A DNA stretch of 6,623 bases from Thermoproteota archaeon (GCA_004347955.1 QNVH01000013.1:14665-21287), one strand, 5' to 3'; positions 1 through 6,471 are shown, numbered from the stretch's first letter. Made by a program: numbers and translations. Notes: generated by a model from the letters alone, not told the origin.

Positions 1-1
1 C

Positions 2-16
2 GGAGGGCCGAAAATT
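2..16 (+). promoter_or_regulatory. Candidate Shine-Dalgarno site and ATT start codon for hel308
   Basis: GGAGG at 2-6 matches the anti-Shine-Dalgarno sequence and lies 7 nt before an ATT codon at 14-16. Translation from there reads (M)RVEDLPIPE, which looks like a normal Hel308 N-terminus. There is no ATG or GTG nearby in this frame. ATT initiation is rare, so this is either an unusual start, a miscalled ATG, or chance inside a longer gene that begins outside the window. Confidence 0.4.
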
Positions 17-2219
17 AGAGTCGAAGATCTTCCAATACCCGAAACCGCAAAGAGGGCGCTACTCAAAACGGGCATTGAGGAACTCTACCCCCCGCAGGAG
101 GAGGCAATCAAGGCGGGGGTTCTGGAAGGGAAAAACGTAGTTCTCTCGGTCCCGACCGCCTCTGGTAAGACCCTTGGTAGCTGAGTTGTGCGCAATAAAG
201 CACGTCCTCGAGGGGCGTGGAAAGGCACTCTACCTGGTTCCGCTGAAGGCCTTGGCCAGCGAGAAGTACGAGGAGTTCAAGATCCTTGAGGACCTCGGGA
301 TAAGGGTCGCCCTCTCCACTGGGGACTTTGACACTGTTGACCCTTCCCTCGCGAGATACGACCTCATAATCGCCACAAATGAGAAGGCGGACTCTATCAT
401 AAGGCACCGGCCGCAGTGGATAGAGCAGGTCTCTCTGATCGTCGCCGACGAAGTCCACCTCCTGGGGGAGGCCTCAAGGGGTCCGACGCTGGAGGCGCTG
501 CTCACCACCCTGATGATTACCAACCCCAAAGCGCAGTTCCTCGCCCTCAGCGCAACCATAAAGAACGCCGCCGAGATCGCCGAGTGGCTGGGGGCATCCC
601 TCGTGACCAGCGAGTGGAGGCCTGTACCCCTCAAGGAGGGCGTGTGCTTTCGTGACTCGGTTATCTTTAAGGACGGGAGCGTCATCCGAGTAGACGGACC
701 AGACAAAGACCCGGTCACGCTCCTCACCGTGGACGTGATCAAGTCGGGCGGCCAGATGCTCATATTCACCGGAAGCAGGCTCTCGGCAGTATCCCTCGCC
801 AGGCGCCTCTCAGAGCCCGTCCGGCGGCTCCTCAAGAGGAGGGATGAGAGACGCCTGCTGGAACTCTCCTCCACGATTCTCCGTTTGGGTGAGCGTACTA
901 GGATCTCAGAGATGCTCTCCAGGGCGGTCTCCCACGGCGTAGCTTTTCACCACGCCGGTCTCACGTACGAGCAGCGGAAGGCGGTGGAGGAGGCGTTCCG
1001 CTCATTCCTGATAAAGTGCATATGCGCAACCCCAACACTGGCCGCAGGGGTGAACCTCCCTGCAAGGCGTGTGCTCATCTACGAGTACAGGCGGTTCGAG
1101 CCTGGGTATGGACAAACCAACATCCCCGTGCTAGAGGAGAAGCAGATGGCTGGCAGGGCTGGCAGGCCCAGATATGACAAGGAGGGGGAGGCGATACTGC
1201 TTGCGAGGAGCGAGTCTGAGCGTGACTTTCTCTTGGAGGAGTACGTCCTCTCAGAGCCTGAGAAGATCTGGTCAAAACTCGGGGTTGCCTCCTCGCTGAG
1301 ATCTCACGTACTGGCAACCATAACCACAGGGCTGGCACGCAGCGAAGAGGACCTCTTTGACTTCTTCAGCAGGACTTTTTTCGCCCACCAGTACGGGCTC
1401 CACTCCTTCAAGAAGAAGGTGGCAGAGTGCCTCGAGATGCTCACGAAGGAGACCTTGGTGGAGTGCCAAGGTCGCCATCTCATTCCCACCAGATTCGGGA
1501 TGAGGGTCGCAGAGCTCTACATCGACCCAGTCTCCGCCGTAATAATAAGGGACGCCCTGAGACTCCGCAGATCTGGACTCCCTCCAATAAGCTACCTGAC
1601 CCTCATATGCCACACGCCTGACATGCCCAAGCTCTACATCAGGAAGAGGGAGATGGAGCCCTTGGTCTCCTTCCTCGAGTCGAACTCTGATCTCTTCCTC
1701 TTCGATTTGCCAGATGAGGACGACCCAGAATATGAGTCCCTCCTGGAGGAGGTCAAGACCGCCCTGCTGCTGAAGGACTGGATCGAGGAGTCCCCAGAGG
1801 ACAGCATAGTGGAGAGGTTCGATGTAGGGTCCGGCGACATTTACTCCTTCGTCGAATCAGCGAGGTGGTTGATCCATTCGGCACACGAGCTCGCAAAGCT
1901 CTTCGGTTTTACCGAGTCCATCACCCCTTTGAGAAACCTTTACCTGCGCATCGAGAACGGCGTCAAGGAGGAGCTCCTCCCACTGGTCTCTCTGAGGGGA
2001 GTTGGCAGGGTCAGAGCCAGGGCGCTGTACTCTGCAGGCTTCAAGACCCTGGAGGACCTCAGGGCAGCTTCTCCACTGGACCTCATAAAGGTCCCACAGA
2101 TTGGTCCCGAGACCGCCAGGCTGATAAAAGAGCAGGTCGGCGGCACGGTCTCCAAGGAGGAATGGTCGCTTATGAGATCAAAGAAGACATCAAAACAACT
2201 TTCCATAGATGAGTACTAG
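14..2219 (+). CDS. hel308: Hel308-family superfamily 2 DNA helicase, interrupted by a single-base frameshift at 176-177
   Basis: Hel308 is an ATP-dependent 3'-5' DNA helicase acting at stalled forks and recombination intermediates. Numbering from the ATT at 14 with one G of 176-177 removed gives about 734 residues, near or slightly above the usual family length. Motifs appear in order: LPIPE and ELYPPQ near the N-terminus, Walker A PTASGKT (47-53), DEVH (145-148), LSAT (motif III), FHHAG (311-315), TLAAGVNLPAR (341-351) and QMAGRAGRPRYD (377-388). A winged-helix and ratchet region follows, then a helix-hairpin-helix tail with GVGRVRAR from 662. As read, the upstream frame stops at TGA (182-184), just after Walker A, and a second open frame runs to 2219. 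A protein started at the TTG at 174 would lack motif I and could not be an active ATPase. The frame is open to the left edge, so the true start may lie outside. Family identification is very secure; whether the break is real is not. Confidence 0.93.
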
Positions 2220-2240
2220 AACGTCAGTTCCAGATCAACA

Positions 2241-2260
2241 TGATTTTGGTTTTCCTTCAT
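2241..2260 (+). terminator. T-rich 3' end signal after hel308
   Basis: About 20 nt after the hel308 stop the plus strand carries two T4 runs in a pyrimidine-rich stretch (GATTTTGGTTTTCCTTCATC). Archaeal RNA polymerase often terminates at such T tracts without a hairpin. The call rests on composition and position only. Confidence 0.3.
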
Positions 2261-2300
2261 CACAGTCTTCTCACGCCATGTTAAAAATTTTCGTTAAATC

Positions 2301-2327
2301 AAGCCTGCCTTCAGGGGGCTGAGGCTT
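2301..2327. other. Small inverted repeat in the hel308-phosphoribosyltransferase spacer
   Basis: AAGCCT (2301-2306) pairs with AGGCTT (2322-2327). Inside it GCC can pair with GGC, and the plus strand continues TTTAA. AGCC/GGCT offers a competing fold. It lies upstream of the TATA box of the next gene, so it is not in that gene's leader; it could be a second hel308 terminator or a protein-binding site. Confidence 0.25.
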
Positions 2328-2358
2328 TAATATCGACCGTACCATGGGCGGCTCAAGA

Positions 2359-2370
2359 ATTATATTTAAG
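2359..2370 (+). promoter_or_regulatory. TATA-box promoter of the phosphoribosyltransferase-enolase operon
   Basis: ATTATATTTAAG is a strong archaeal TATA-like element, preceded by a purine-rich stretch (CAAGA) that could act as a BRE. Initiation about 26 nt downstream of its centre would fall near 2390, giving a leader of roughly 13 nt before ATG 2403, or an almost leaderless mRNA if GTG 2394 is used. No convincing Shine-Dalgarno site lies between. Confidence 0.6.
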
Positions 2371-2402
2371 GGCGCTCAGATAATTCTTCACAAGTGGTCA
2401 CA

Positions 2403-3594
2403 ATGCGCCATTTTCATATCGCCACCGAGGATGATATCAGGTCAGGTCAGACTTCCGACATATACTATCTCAGGACTAAGAGGATCATCGAGAGCAAGGG
2501 CGTAGACAAAAAAGTCGTTGCTGAGGTCACAGTTGGCAAGCTCCCGGAGAACTGGAGATGGGGCGTATTCTGCGGTCTGGAGGAGGTCATAGCCCTCTAC
2601 GAGGGCTTTCCAGTAGACCTGTATGCGATGCCTGAGGGGACCATATTCCCCACCAAAGACATAAACGGCTTCAGGGTCCCGCAGATGTCGATCGAGGGCT
2701 ACTACGGCTCGTTCGTCAGTGTAGAGACCGCCACCGTCGGCCTACTCCTGCCAGGCCTCTGGAGTTGCAACCGCCGCAGCGAGGGTCAAGAAGGCTGCCA
2801 AGGGCAAGGAGGTATTCGCATTCGGCATCAGGCGGATGCACCCAGCGCTCGCGCCTATGCTCGACCGGGCAGCCTACATCGGTGGGTTCGACGGAGTCTC
2901 TGGGGTGCTGGGGGCAAAACTCATCGGGATAACGCCCTCGGGCACAATGCCACACCCACTGATACTCATTTTTGGGGATCAAGCTTCTGCCTGGAAGGCT
3001 TTCGACGAAGTCATCGAGCCCTCTGTTCCAAGGATCGCCCTGGTTGACACCCTCTACGACGAGAAGTTCGAGTCAATACTTGCTGCCGAGACCCTCAGAG
3101 ACCGCCTCAGCGGAGTCCGCCTGGACACCCCCGGATCCAGGCGCGGCGACTTCCTGGACATTGTGAGGGAGGTGCGCTGGGAACTTGACGTCAGGGGTTT
3201 CAAACACGTCAAGATATACGTGTCAGGGGGTCTAGACGAGAGCTCGGTCAGGAGGCTTGCAGAGGGTCCAGTCGACGGTTTTGGTGTTGGGACCTCAGTC
3301 TCAAACGCACCGACCATAGACTTTTCCATGGACATTGTCGAGGTTGAGGGCAGACCGCTGTCCAAGAGGGGCAAGTTCAGTGGCAAGAAGCAGGCGTGGC
3401 GCTGTGAGCGCTGCCATACTTGGCAGGTCACACTGTTCGACTCCGAACCACCAAAGTGCCCGTCGTGCGGTCTTGAAACCACGCCAATGCTGAAGAAGTA
3501 CATCGAGAAGGGCAAGGTCGTCGGCGAACTCAAGCCCCCCAAACTTATCAGAGAGTACGTGTTAGAGCAGCTCAAACACTACGAACTGGAGTGA
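2403..3594 (+). CDS. Nicotinate phosphoribosyltransferase (archaeal type, zinc-ribbon tail), interrupted by a single-base frameshift at 2747-2748
   Basis: This enzyme joins nicotinate to PRPP to give nicotinate mononucleotide, the first step of NAD salvage from nicotinate. With one C of 2747-2748 removed it is 396 residues, close to the structurally known Thermoplasma acidophilum enzyme, which has a similar cysteine-rich tail. N-terminal features are MRHFHIATEDDI and the LYAMPEGTIF segment. Family blocks follow: GLLCQASGVAT (113 onward), RMHPALAPMLDRAAYIGG, a phosphate-binding SGGLD (274-278), GFGVGTSVSNAP and the KRGKFSGKKQ segment. Four cysteines form a zinc ribbon, C334-x2-C337-x14-C352-x2-C355. 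As read, the first frame runs off into unrelated residues until 3047, and the second is open from 2836 or earlier. ATG 2403 is preferred over GTG 2394 because MRHFHIAT resembles the family start. It heads an operon with enolase. NAMPT-like or quinolinate phosphoribosyltransferase activity is less likely given the whole pattern. Confidence 0.9.
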
Positions 3595-3595
3595 T
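3588..3595 (+). promoter_or_regulatory. Shine-Dalgarno site of enolase overlapping the upstream stop codon
   Basis: GGAGTGAT differs from the archaeal consensus GGAGGTGAT by one missing base and ends 5 nt before ATG 3601. It contains the TGA (3592-3594) that ends the phosphoribosyltransferase, so ribosomes finishing the first gene are placed to start the second. This decides the enolase start and supports cotranscription. Confidence 0.75.
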
Positions 3596-3600
3596 GCCCC

Positions 3601-4875
3601 ATGGCGGACTTCACAATAAAAAAGATCGTAGCCAGGGAGGTAATAGACTCCCGCGGAAACCCGACCGTTGAGGCGGACGTGTTCACGGGGAGCGGCTTCG
3701 GCAGGGCTTCTGTCCCTTCGGGCGCTTCGACCGGGGCTCACGAGGCCCTTGAGCTCAGGGATGGCGACAAGAGGTACATGGGGAAGGGCGTCCTAAAAGC
3801 CTGCAAGAACGTAAACGAAGTCATCGCCCCGGCTATTGTCGGCATGGACTCCCGCAACCAGAGGGAGATAGACGAGAAGATGATATCCATGGATGGCACC
3901 GAGAACAAATCCAAACTGGGTGCCAACGCCATCTTGGCCGTCTCACTCGCCGTTGCCAAGGCGGCAGCCAACACCTCTGGTCTCCCCCTTTTCAGGCACT
4001 TGAACCCCTCCTCCTCGGTCATCCCCGTGCCACTCATGAACATAATAAACGGTGGGAAACACGCCGGTGGCAACCTATCAATACAGGAGTTCATGATAAT
4101 CCCAGGCGGGGTACCATCCTTCAAAGAAGCCATCAGGGTCGGCTGCGAAATTTACCAGCAGCTGAAGAAACACCTTAGAAACCGTTACGGACCCTTCGCG
4201 GTCAACATAGGCGACGAAGGAGGCTTCGCGCCCCCGCTGTCATGCACGAGAGAGGCGCTCGACGCAATTGAGATCTCAATGAATCAGTTGGGGTACTCAA
4301 AGAAGGAGGTGAGGCTGGGCATCGACGCGGCAGCCACGAGTTTTTACAGCGAGGGCTCCTACCTGATAGACGGAGAAGAACTCTCCCCCGGGGAGCTCAT
4401 CGACTTTTACTCAGAGTTGGTTTCAGATTTTCCCATCATACTGTTGGAGGACCCGTTCCACGAGGAAGACTACGACTCCCTTGTTGAGATAACCAAAAAA
4501 CTGGGCAAAAAGATTCAGGTAGTCGGGGACGACATATTCGTCACAAACATCAAGAGGTTCCGAAGGGGTGTGGAGATGGGGGCTGCGAACGCCATACTGC
4601 TCAAGGTAAACCAGATCGGCACGCTCACAGAGGCTCTAGATGTGGCAAAATACGCCTTCAACAACAACTACGGGGTGGTGGTCAGCCACAGGTCAGGGGA
4701 GACTGAGGACAACTATATCGCTGACATCGCAGTGGCGCTCGGAGCTGGAAAGATAAAAACTGGCGCTCCAGCAAGGGGCGAGCGCGTCGCCAAGTACAAC
4801 CAGCTGATACGAATAGAGGAGATGTTGGGTCCAGAGGCGAAGTACCCCGGCTTCGAAGCCTTTCGAACAAAATAA
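3601..4875 (+). CDS. eno: Enolase (phosphopyruvate hydratase)
   Basis: Enolase interconverts 2-phosphoglycerate and phosphoenolpyruvate in cytoplasmic glycolysis and gluconeogenesis. The 424-residue protein is full length and intact. By alignment to the yeast enzyme from memory, all key residues are present: the mobile loop SGASTG (40-45), H154 in GGKHAGG, E163 in QEF, E206 in GDEGGF, the Mg2+ ligands D242 (GIDAAATSF), E283 (LLEDPF) and D310 (VGDDIF), the catalytic base K335 in LLKVNQIGTLTEA, H363 in SHRSGETED, and K386 in KTGAPARGER. Start ATG 3601 follows a strong Shine-Dalgarno site 6 nt after the preceding gene. In many Euryarchaeota eno lies with RNA polymerase subunit and ribosomal protein genes (rpoN, rpoK, rpsB); here it pairs with NAD salvage instead and is followed by a terminator region. 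Glycolysis needs NAD, but a regulatory link is only inferred. Confidence 0.98.
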   Translation: MADFTIKKIVAREVIDSRGNPTVEADVFTGSGFGRASVPSGASTGAHEALELRDGDKRYMGKGVLKACKNVNEVIAPAIVGMDSRNQREIDEKMISMDGTENKSKLGANAILAVSLAVAKAAANTSGLPLFRHLNPSSSVIPVPLMNIINGGKHAGGNLSIQEFMIIPGGVPSFKEAIRVGCEIYQQLKKHLRNRYGPFAVNIGDEGGFAPPLSCTREALDAIEISMNQLGYSKKEVRLGIDAAATSFYSEGSYLIDGEELSPGELIDFYSELVSDFPIILLEDPFHEEDYDSLVEITKKLGKKIQVVGDDIFVTNIKRFRRGVEMGAANAILLKVNQIGTLTEALDVAKYAFNNNYGVVVSHRSGETEDNYIADIAVALGAGKIKTGAPARGERVAKYNQLIRIEEMLGPEAKYPGFEAFRTK

Positions 4876-4908
4876 TGCTGGAGACGACGTTGGCTTTCTT
4901 CATCAAAA

Positions 4909-4952
4909 CTGGAGGGTTTGGCTCCAGCCCTCATACATTTCTTGGCTTTCTT
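4909..4952 (+). terminator. Hairpin and T-rich tract after enolase
   Basis: CTGGAG (4909-4914) and CTCCAG (4922-4927) form a perfect 6-bp stem around a 7-nt loop. They are followed by T-rich sequence including ATTTCTTGGCTTTCTTATG. Position 34 nt after the eno stop and the T tracts suggest the end of the operon. Confidence 0.45.
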
Positions 4953-4979
4953 ATGTTTTAGACCCGTCTCCTGCCCGGC

Positions 4980-5016
4980 ATGAAAAAGCGCCCAAGCCGC
5001 CGACCATCTTTTTCAT
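4980..5016. terminator. Perfect 9-bp inverted repeat, possible bidirectional terminator
   Basis: ATGAAAAAG (4980-4988) and CTTTTTCAT (5008-5016) are exact reverse complements around a 19-nt GC-rich loop. Each strand reads a T5 run on the 3' arm, as expected for an element ending transcription from both sides: enolase from the left and tRNA-Gly from the right. Function is inferred from geometry. Confidence 0.4.
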
Positions 5017-5196
5017 CCAGAGCCTCATTCATCCTGACAGACCGCGCCGTCCCTTGAAAGGTCAGCAAAAGACAGACTGCCCATGAGGGTTTATTCAAAA
5101 GCTGCGAATGGTTCGAGAAGCACAATGGGAAAAATTTACAATCCAAGGCGCGGGCTGGTTCCTTCGCTCTGCAATTGATGCATATAGAGGCTGTAC

Positions 5197-5292
5197 TGGT
5201 GCGGCCGCCGGGATTTGAACCCGGGTCCTCGGCGTTCTCCGGAATTATTCCATGGAAGGCCGACGTCCTAGACCACGCTAGACTACGGCCGC
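5197..5292 (-). tRNA. tRNA-Gly (anticodon UCC) with an 18-nt intron and encoded CCA
   Basis: Read on the minus strand, the acceptor stem GCGGCCG (5286-5292) pairs with CGGCCGC, followed by discriminator A and a genome-encoded CCA (5197-5199). The D-arm begins GTCT and closes with GGAC. The anticodon stem is TCGGC/GCCGA, the variable region GGAC, and the T-arm CCGGG-TTCAAAT-CCCGG. After intron removal the anticodon loop reads CTTCCAC, with UCC at 34-36 (plus-strand 5254-5256), decoding GGA and, by wobble, GGG. The mature tRNA is 78 nt including CCA. Every stem is fully paired apart from one T-G pair in the D-stem, so the gene looks functional. It points against the enolase operon and has its own TATA box on the right. 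Confidence 0.96.
5235..5252 (-). other. tRNA-Gly intron between positions 37 and 38 with a bulge-helix-bulge
   Basis: The 18-nt intron TGGAATAATTCCGGAGAA lies at the canonical 37/38 site. Exon CTTC (32-35) pairs with intron GGAG as the central 4-bp helix, with one T-G pair. CA|T and AA|C are the two 3-nt bulges, each cut after its second base. GGAA/TTCC forms the intron's own hairpin with loop TAA. This is the standard 3-4-3 substrate of the archaeal tRNA splicing endonuclease. Confidence 0.9.
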
Positions 5293-5315
5293 CCAATGGT
5301 TAGAGAACTTCGTGC

Positions 5316-5324
5316 TTTTAAATA
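5316..5324 (-). promoter_or_regulatory. TATA box of tRNA-Gly
   Basis: The minus strand reads TATTTAAAA, centred 28 nt upstream of the mature tRNA 5' end. That places transcription start at or a few bases before position 5292, as is usual for archaeal tRNA genes. Confidence 0.6.
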
Positions 5325-5348
5325 CTTAACGATCGCACAAAACCGAGA

Positions 5349-5357
5349 ACTTTTATT
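5349..5357 (+). promoter_or_regulatory. TATA-like element upstream of the CxxCxxCC gene
   Basis: ACTTTTATT is a moderate TATA-like sequence about 40 nt before ATG 5393. Initiation near 5380 would give a short leader containing AAGGG (5381-5385). With the tRNA promoter it makes a compact divergent promoter region. Confidence 0.4.
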
Positions 5358-5392
5358 CTCTTACCCTGCTTACTCTACTTAAGGGTAATGCC

Positions 5393-5828
5393 ATGCGCAT
5401 GTGTTTTGCCTCCGCATCAACAAGGTTCAAGTGTAAAAAGGTGTGCAAAATGCTGCTCCTTCGACGTATCCCTTACAGATGAGGAGTTGCGGGAATTGGG
5501 TGAAAACGCAGACCTCAAATGGCGAACAACGAAGAAGGTCGTCAGAGATGGAATACCTGTCTGCTGCTTCTTGGAAGGCAACGTCTGCAAATTGTACGAA
5601 AAGAGACCTAAGGTGTGCAGAGTTTATCCCTTCTTTGCAATCTGCGAGGAGGATCTGAAAGCCCTAAAGATACATATACCAAAGAGTGCCGTGAGGGTTG
5701 AATATGCGGGGGAAACCTATTTCATAACCTACGATGATCAATGCCCTGGTTTGGGAAGTGGCAACTCACCAAATTGGCGAGAGATTGCTGAACTTTCATA
5801 TTTCTACACAAACGAGTGCAGATGTTAA
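5393..5828 (+). CDS. YkgJ-type CxxCxxCC protein (putative zinc or iron-binding), probably frameshifted in the A-run at 5435-5439
   Basis: The protein belongs to the small cysteine-rich CxxCxxCC family (YkgJ type, Pfam PF03692 as I recall), thought to bind zinc or an iron-sulfur cluster; its exact role is unknown. With one A of the five-A run removed, the product from ATG 5393 is 144 residues. It begins MRMCFASASTRFKCKRCAKCC, giving C14-x2-C17-x2-C20-C21. The second block VCCFLEGNVCKLYEKRP..CRVYPF (56-80) and CPGLG (117-121) are also typical. As read, an uninterrupted frame from ATG 5388 gives 146 residues, but its N-terminus is unlike the family and has Ser where the first cysteine belongs. 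AAGGG at 5381-5385 is 7 nt from ATG 5393 and only 2 nt from ATG 5388, supporting 5393. It converges on the flavodoxin gene with a 4-nt gap and is more AT-rich than genes to the left. Confidence 0.82.
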
Positions 5829-5832
5829 TCCT

Positions 5833-6306
5833 CTACTGGGACTCGATTTTTGAAACAAATTCTTTCAGTTTATCGGCATATTCATTGCCTATAACGTCTT
5901 TGCGCCTGAACATGGCAGTAGCAATGGGCTCTTTTTGACAAGCCTCTTTCATCTCCTTGAATATGTTCGGGGCGTCTTTCAATGAAAGCGTGCAAAAGAA
6001 TGCCACTTTTTTAATCCTGTCCTTATTTTTGACCATGTATGTTCTCGTCGGGGAGGAGATGTTCCCAGCCCAGACCGGTGTTCCTATAACAACAAGGTCG
6101 TATTGAGCCGGGTCGTACTTTGTCTCGGCTATAACTGTAAGCTTTCGGCGCGCACTCTCATACCCTGAGCGTAAAAACCCTATGATCCCATCTCTATTTT
6201 TCGTATCTTTGATCTCTTCTAGGTCCCCCTTGACCATCTCGGCAATTTTCTGTGCGACGAGACGTGTCGTTCCAGTTCTTGAGTAGAAAACTATCAATGT
6301 TTTCAT
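5833..6306 (-). CDS. Flavodoxin-family protein (FMN-binding)
   Basis: The intact 157-residue protein has the flavodoxin fold pattern. A first strand, MKTLIVFYS, leads into the FMN phosphate loop SRTGTTR (9-15). The 75-86 segment GTPVWAGNISSP is the second flavin-contacting loop, and VAFFCTLSL (101-109) matches the third strand and loop. No signal peptide or membrane segment is visible, so it should be cytoplasmic. It would carry electrons or act as a small flavin oxidoreductase; the partner is unknown. C105 in the third loop is notable but its role is not clear. The start is the ATG at 6304-6306, preceded by an AT-rich region without a Shine-Dalgarno site, suggesting a leaderless mRNA. It runs against the CxxCxxCC gene, so the two are not an operon. 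Codons favour A/T third bases compared with eno and hel308. Confidence 0.88.
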   Translation of the reverse strand: MKTLIVFYSRTGTTRLVAQKIAEMVKGDLEEIKDTKNRDGIIGFLRSGYESARRKLTVIAETKYDPAQYDLVVIGTPVWAGNISSPTRTYMVKNKDRIKKVAFFCTLSLKDAPNIFKEMKEACQKEPIATAMFRRKDVIGNEYADKLKEFVSKIESQ

Positions 6307-6329
6307 GTTTTAAAGATATGTTTTTAGCT

Positions 6330-6337
6330 AAATTTAA
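6330..6337 (-). promoter_or_regulatory. Possible TATA box of the flavodoxin gene
   Basis: The minus strand reads TTAAATTT, centred about 27 nt before the ATG at 6306. Transcription would start at or next to the start codon, fitting a leaderless mRNA and the lack of a ribosome site. The surroundings are very AT-rich, so a chance match is possible. Confidence 0.35.
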
Positions 6338-6349
6338 GCATTAATGATG

Positions 6350-6471
6350 ATATTGCTGTGTTTTACAAGCTAAGCTGGCATTTTTATGATGAATGTTGTT
6401 TTATGCACTATACTATGTGGGCTGATGCGAAATAGTATGGGAAAATTTGGATATTTTCCACGCAGCAATAT
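6350..6471. repeat. Nested inverted repeats in the AT-rich spacer beside the CRISPR array
   Basis: ATATTGCTG (6350-6358) is the exact reverse complement of CAGCAATAT (6463-6471). Between them lie two further perfect 7-bp hairpins: ATACTAT (6410-6416) with ATAGTAT (6432-6438), and GGAAAAT (6440-6446) with ATTTTCC (6453-6459). Together they could fold as a branched RNA or mark a small inverted-repeat element. No gene is visible in 6307-6527. AT-rich sequence makes chance pairing fairly easy. Confidence 0.35.

Larger units (their letters stand above)
4876..5196. other. 320-nt gene-free interval between convergent enolase and tRNA-Gly
   Basis: I see no credible gene here. The only open frames are short, lack ribosome sites, or read through the tRNA antisense. 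It holds terminator-like inverted repeats at 4909-4927 and 4980-5016 and an 11-nt direct repeat, TTGGCTTTCTT, at 4890-4900 and 4942-4952. GGAGACG (4880-4886) can also pair with CGTCTCC (4965-4971), enclosing the first hairpin. On the minus strand, a T5 run near 5130-5137 lies about 60 nt past the tRNA end and may stop its transcription. Confidence 0.6.

Noticed and set aside
230..874. 214-residue open frame on the minus strand inside hel308
   Set aside because: It is antisense to conserved helicase motifs, serine/arginine-rich as expected of a GC-rich shadow, and lacks recognisable domains.
3054..3575. 173-residue open frame on the minus strand under the phosphoribosyltransferase
   Set aside because: It is the complement of a clearly conserved coding segment including the zinc ribbon; its composition is that of a shadow frame.
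4980..5057. Possible 25-residue peptide starting MKKRPSRR
   Set aside because: There is no Shine-Dalgarno site or promoter, and its start codon lies in the left arm of the 9-bp inverted repeat, so a terminator explains the sequence better.
4958..5296. 112-residue open frame on the minus strand
   Set aside because: It covers the whole tRNA-Gly gene in sense orientation, crosses the terminator repeat, has no ribosome site and resembles no family I know.
6338..6428. Possible C/D box small RNA: ATGATGA at 6344 and 6386, CTGA at 6422, short GCA/TGC end pairing
   Set aside because: Box spacings are longer than usual, the D' box would be non-canonical (CTGG), the guides are AT-rich with no target I can identify, and the left end overlaps the probable flavodoxin promoter.
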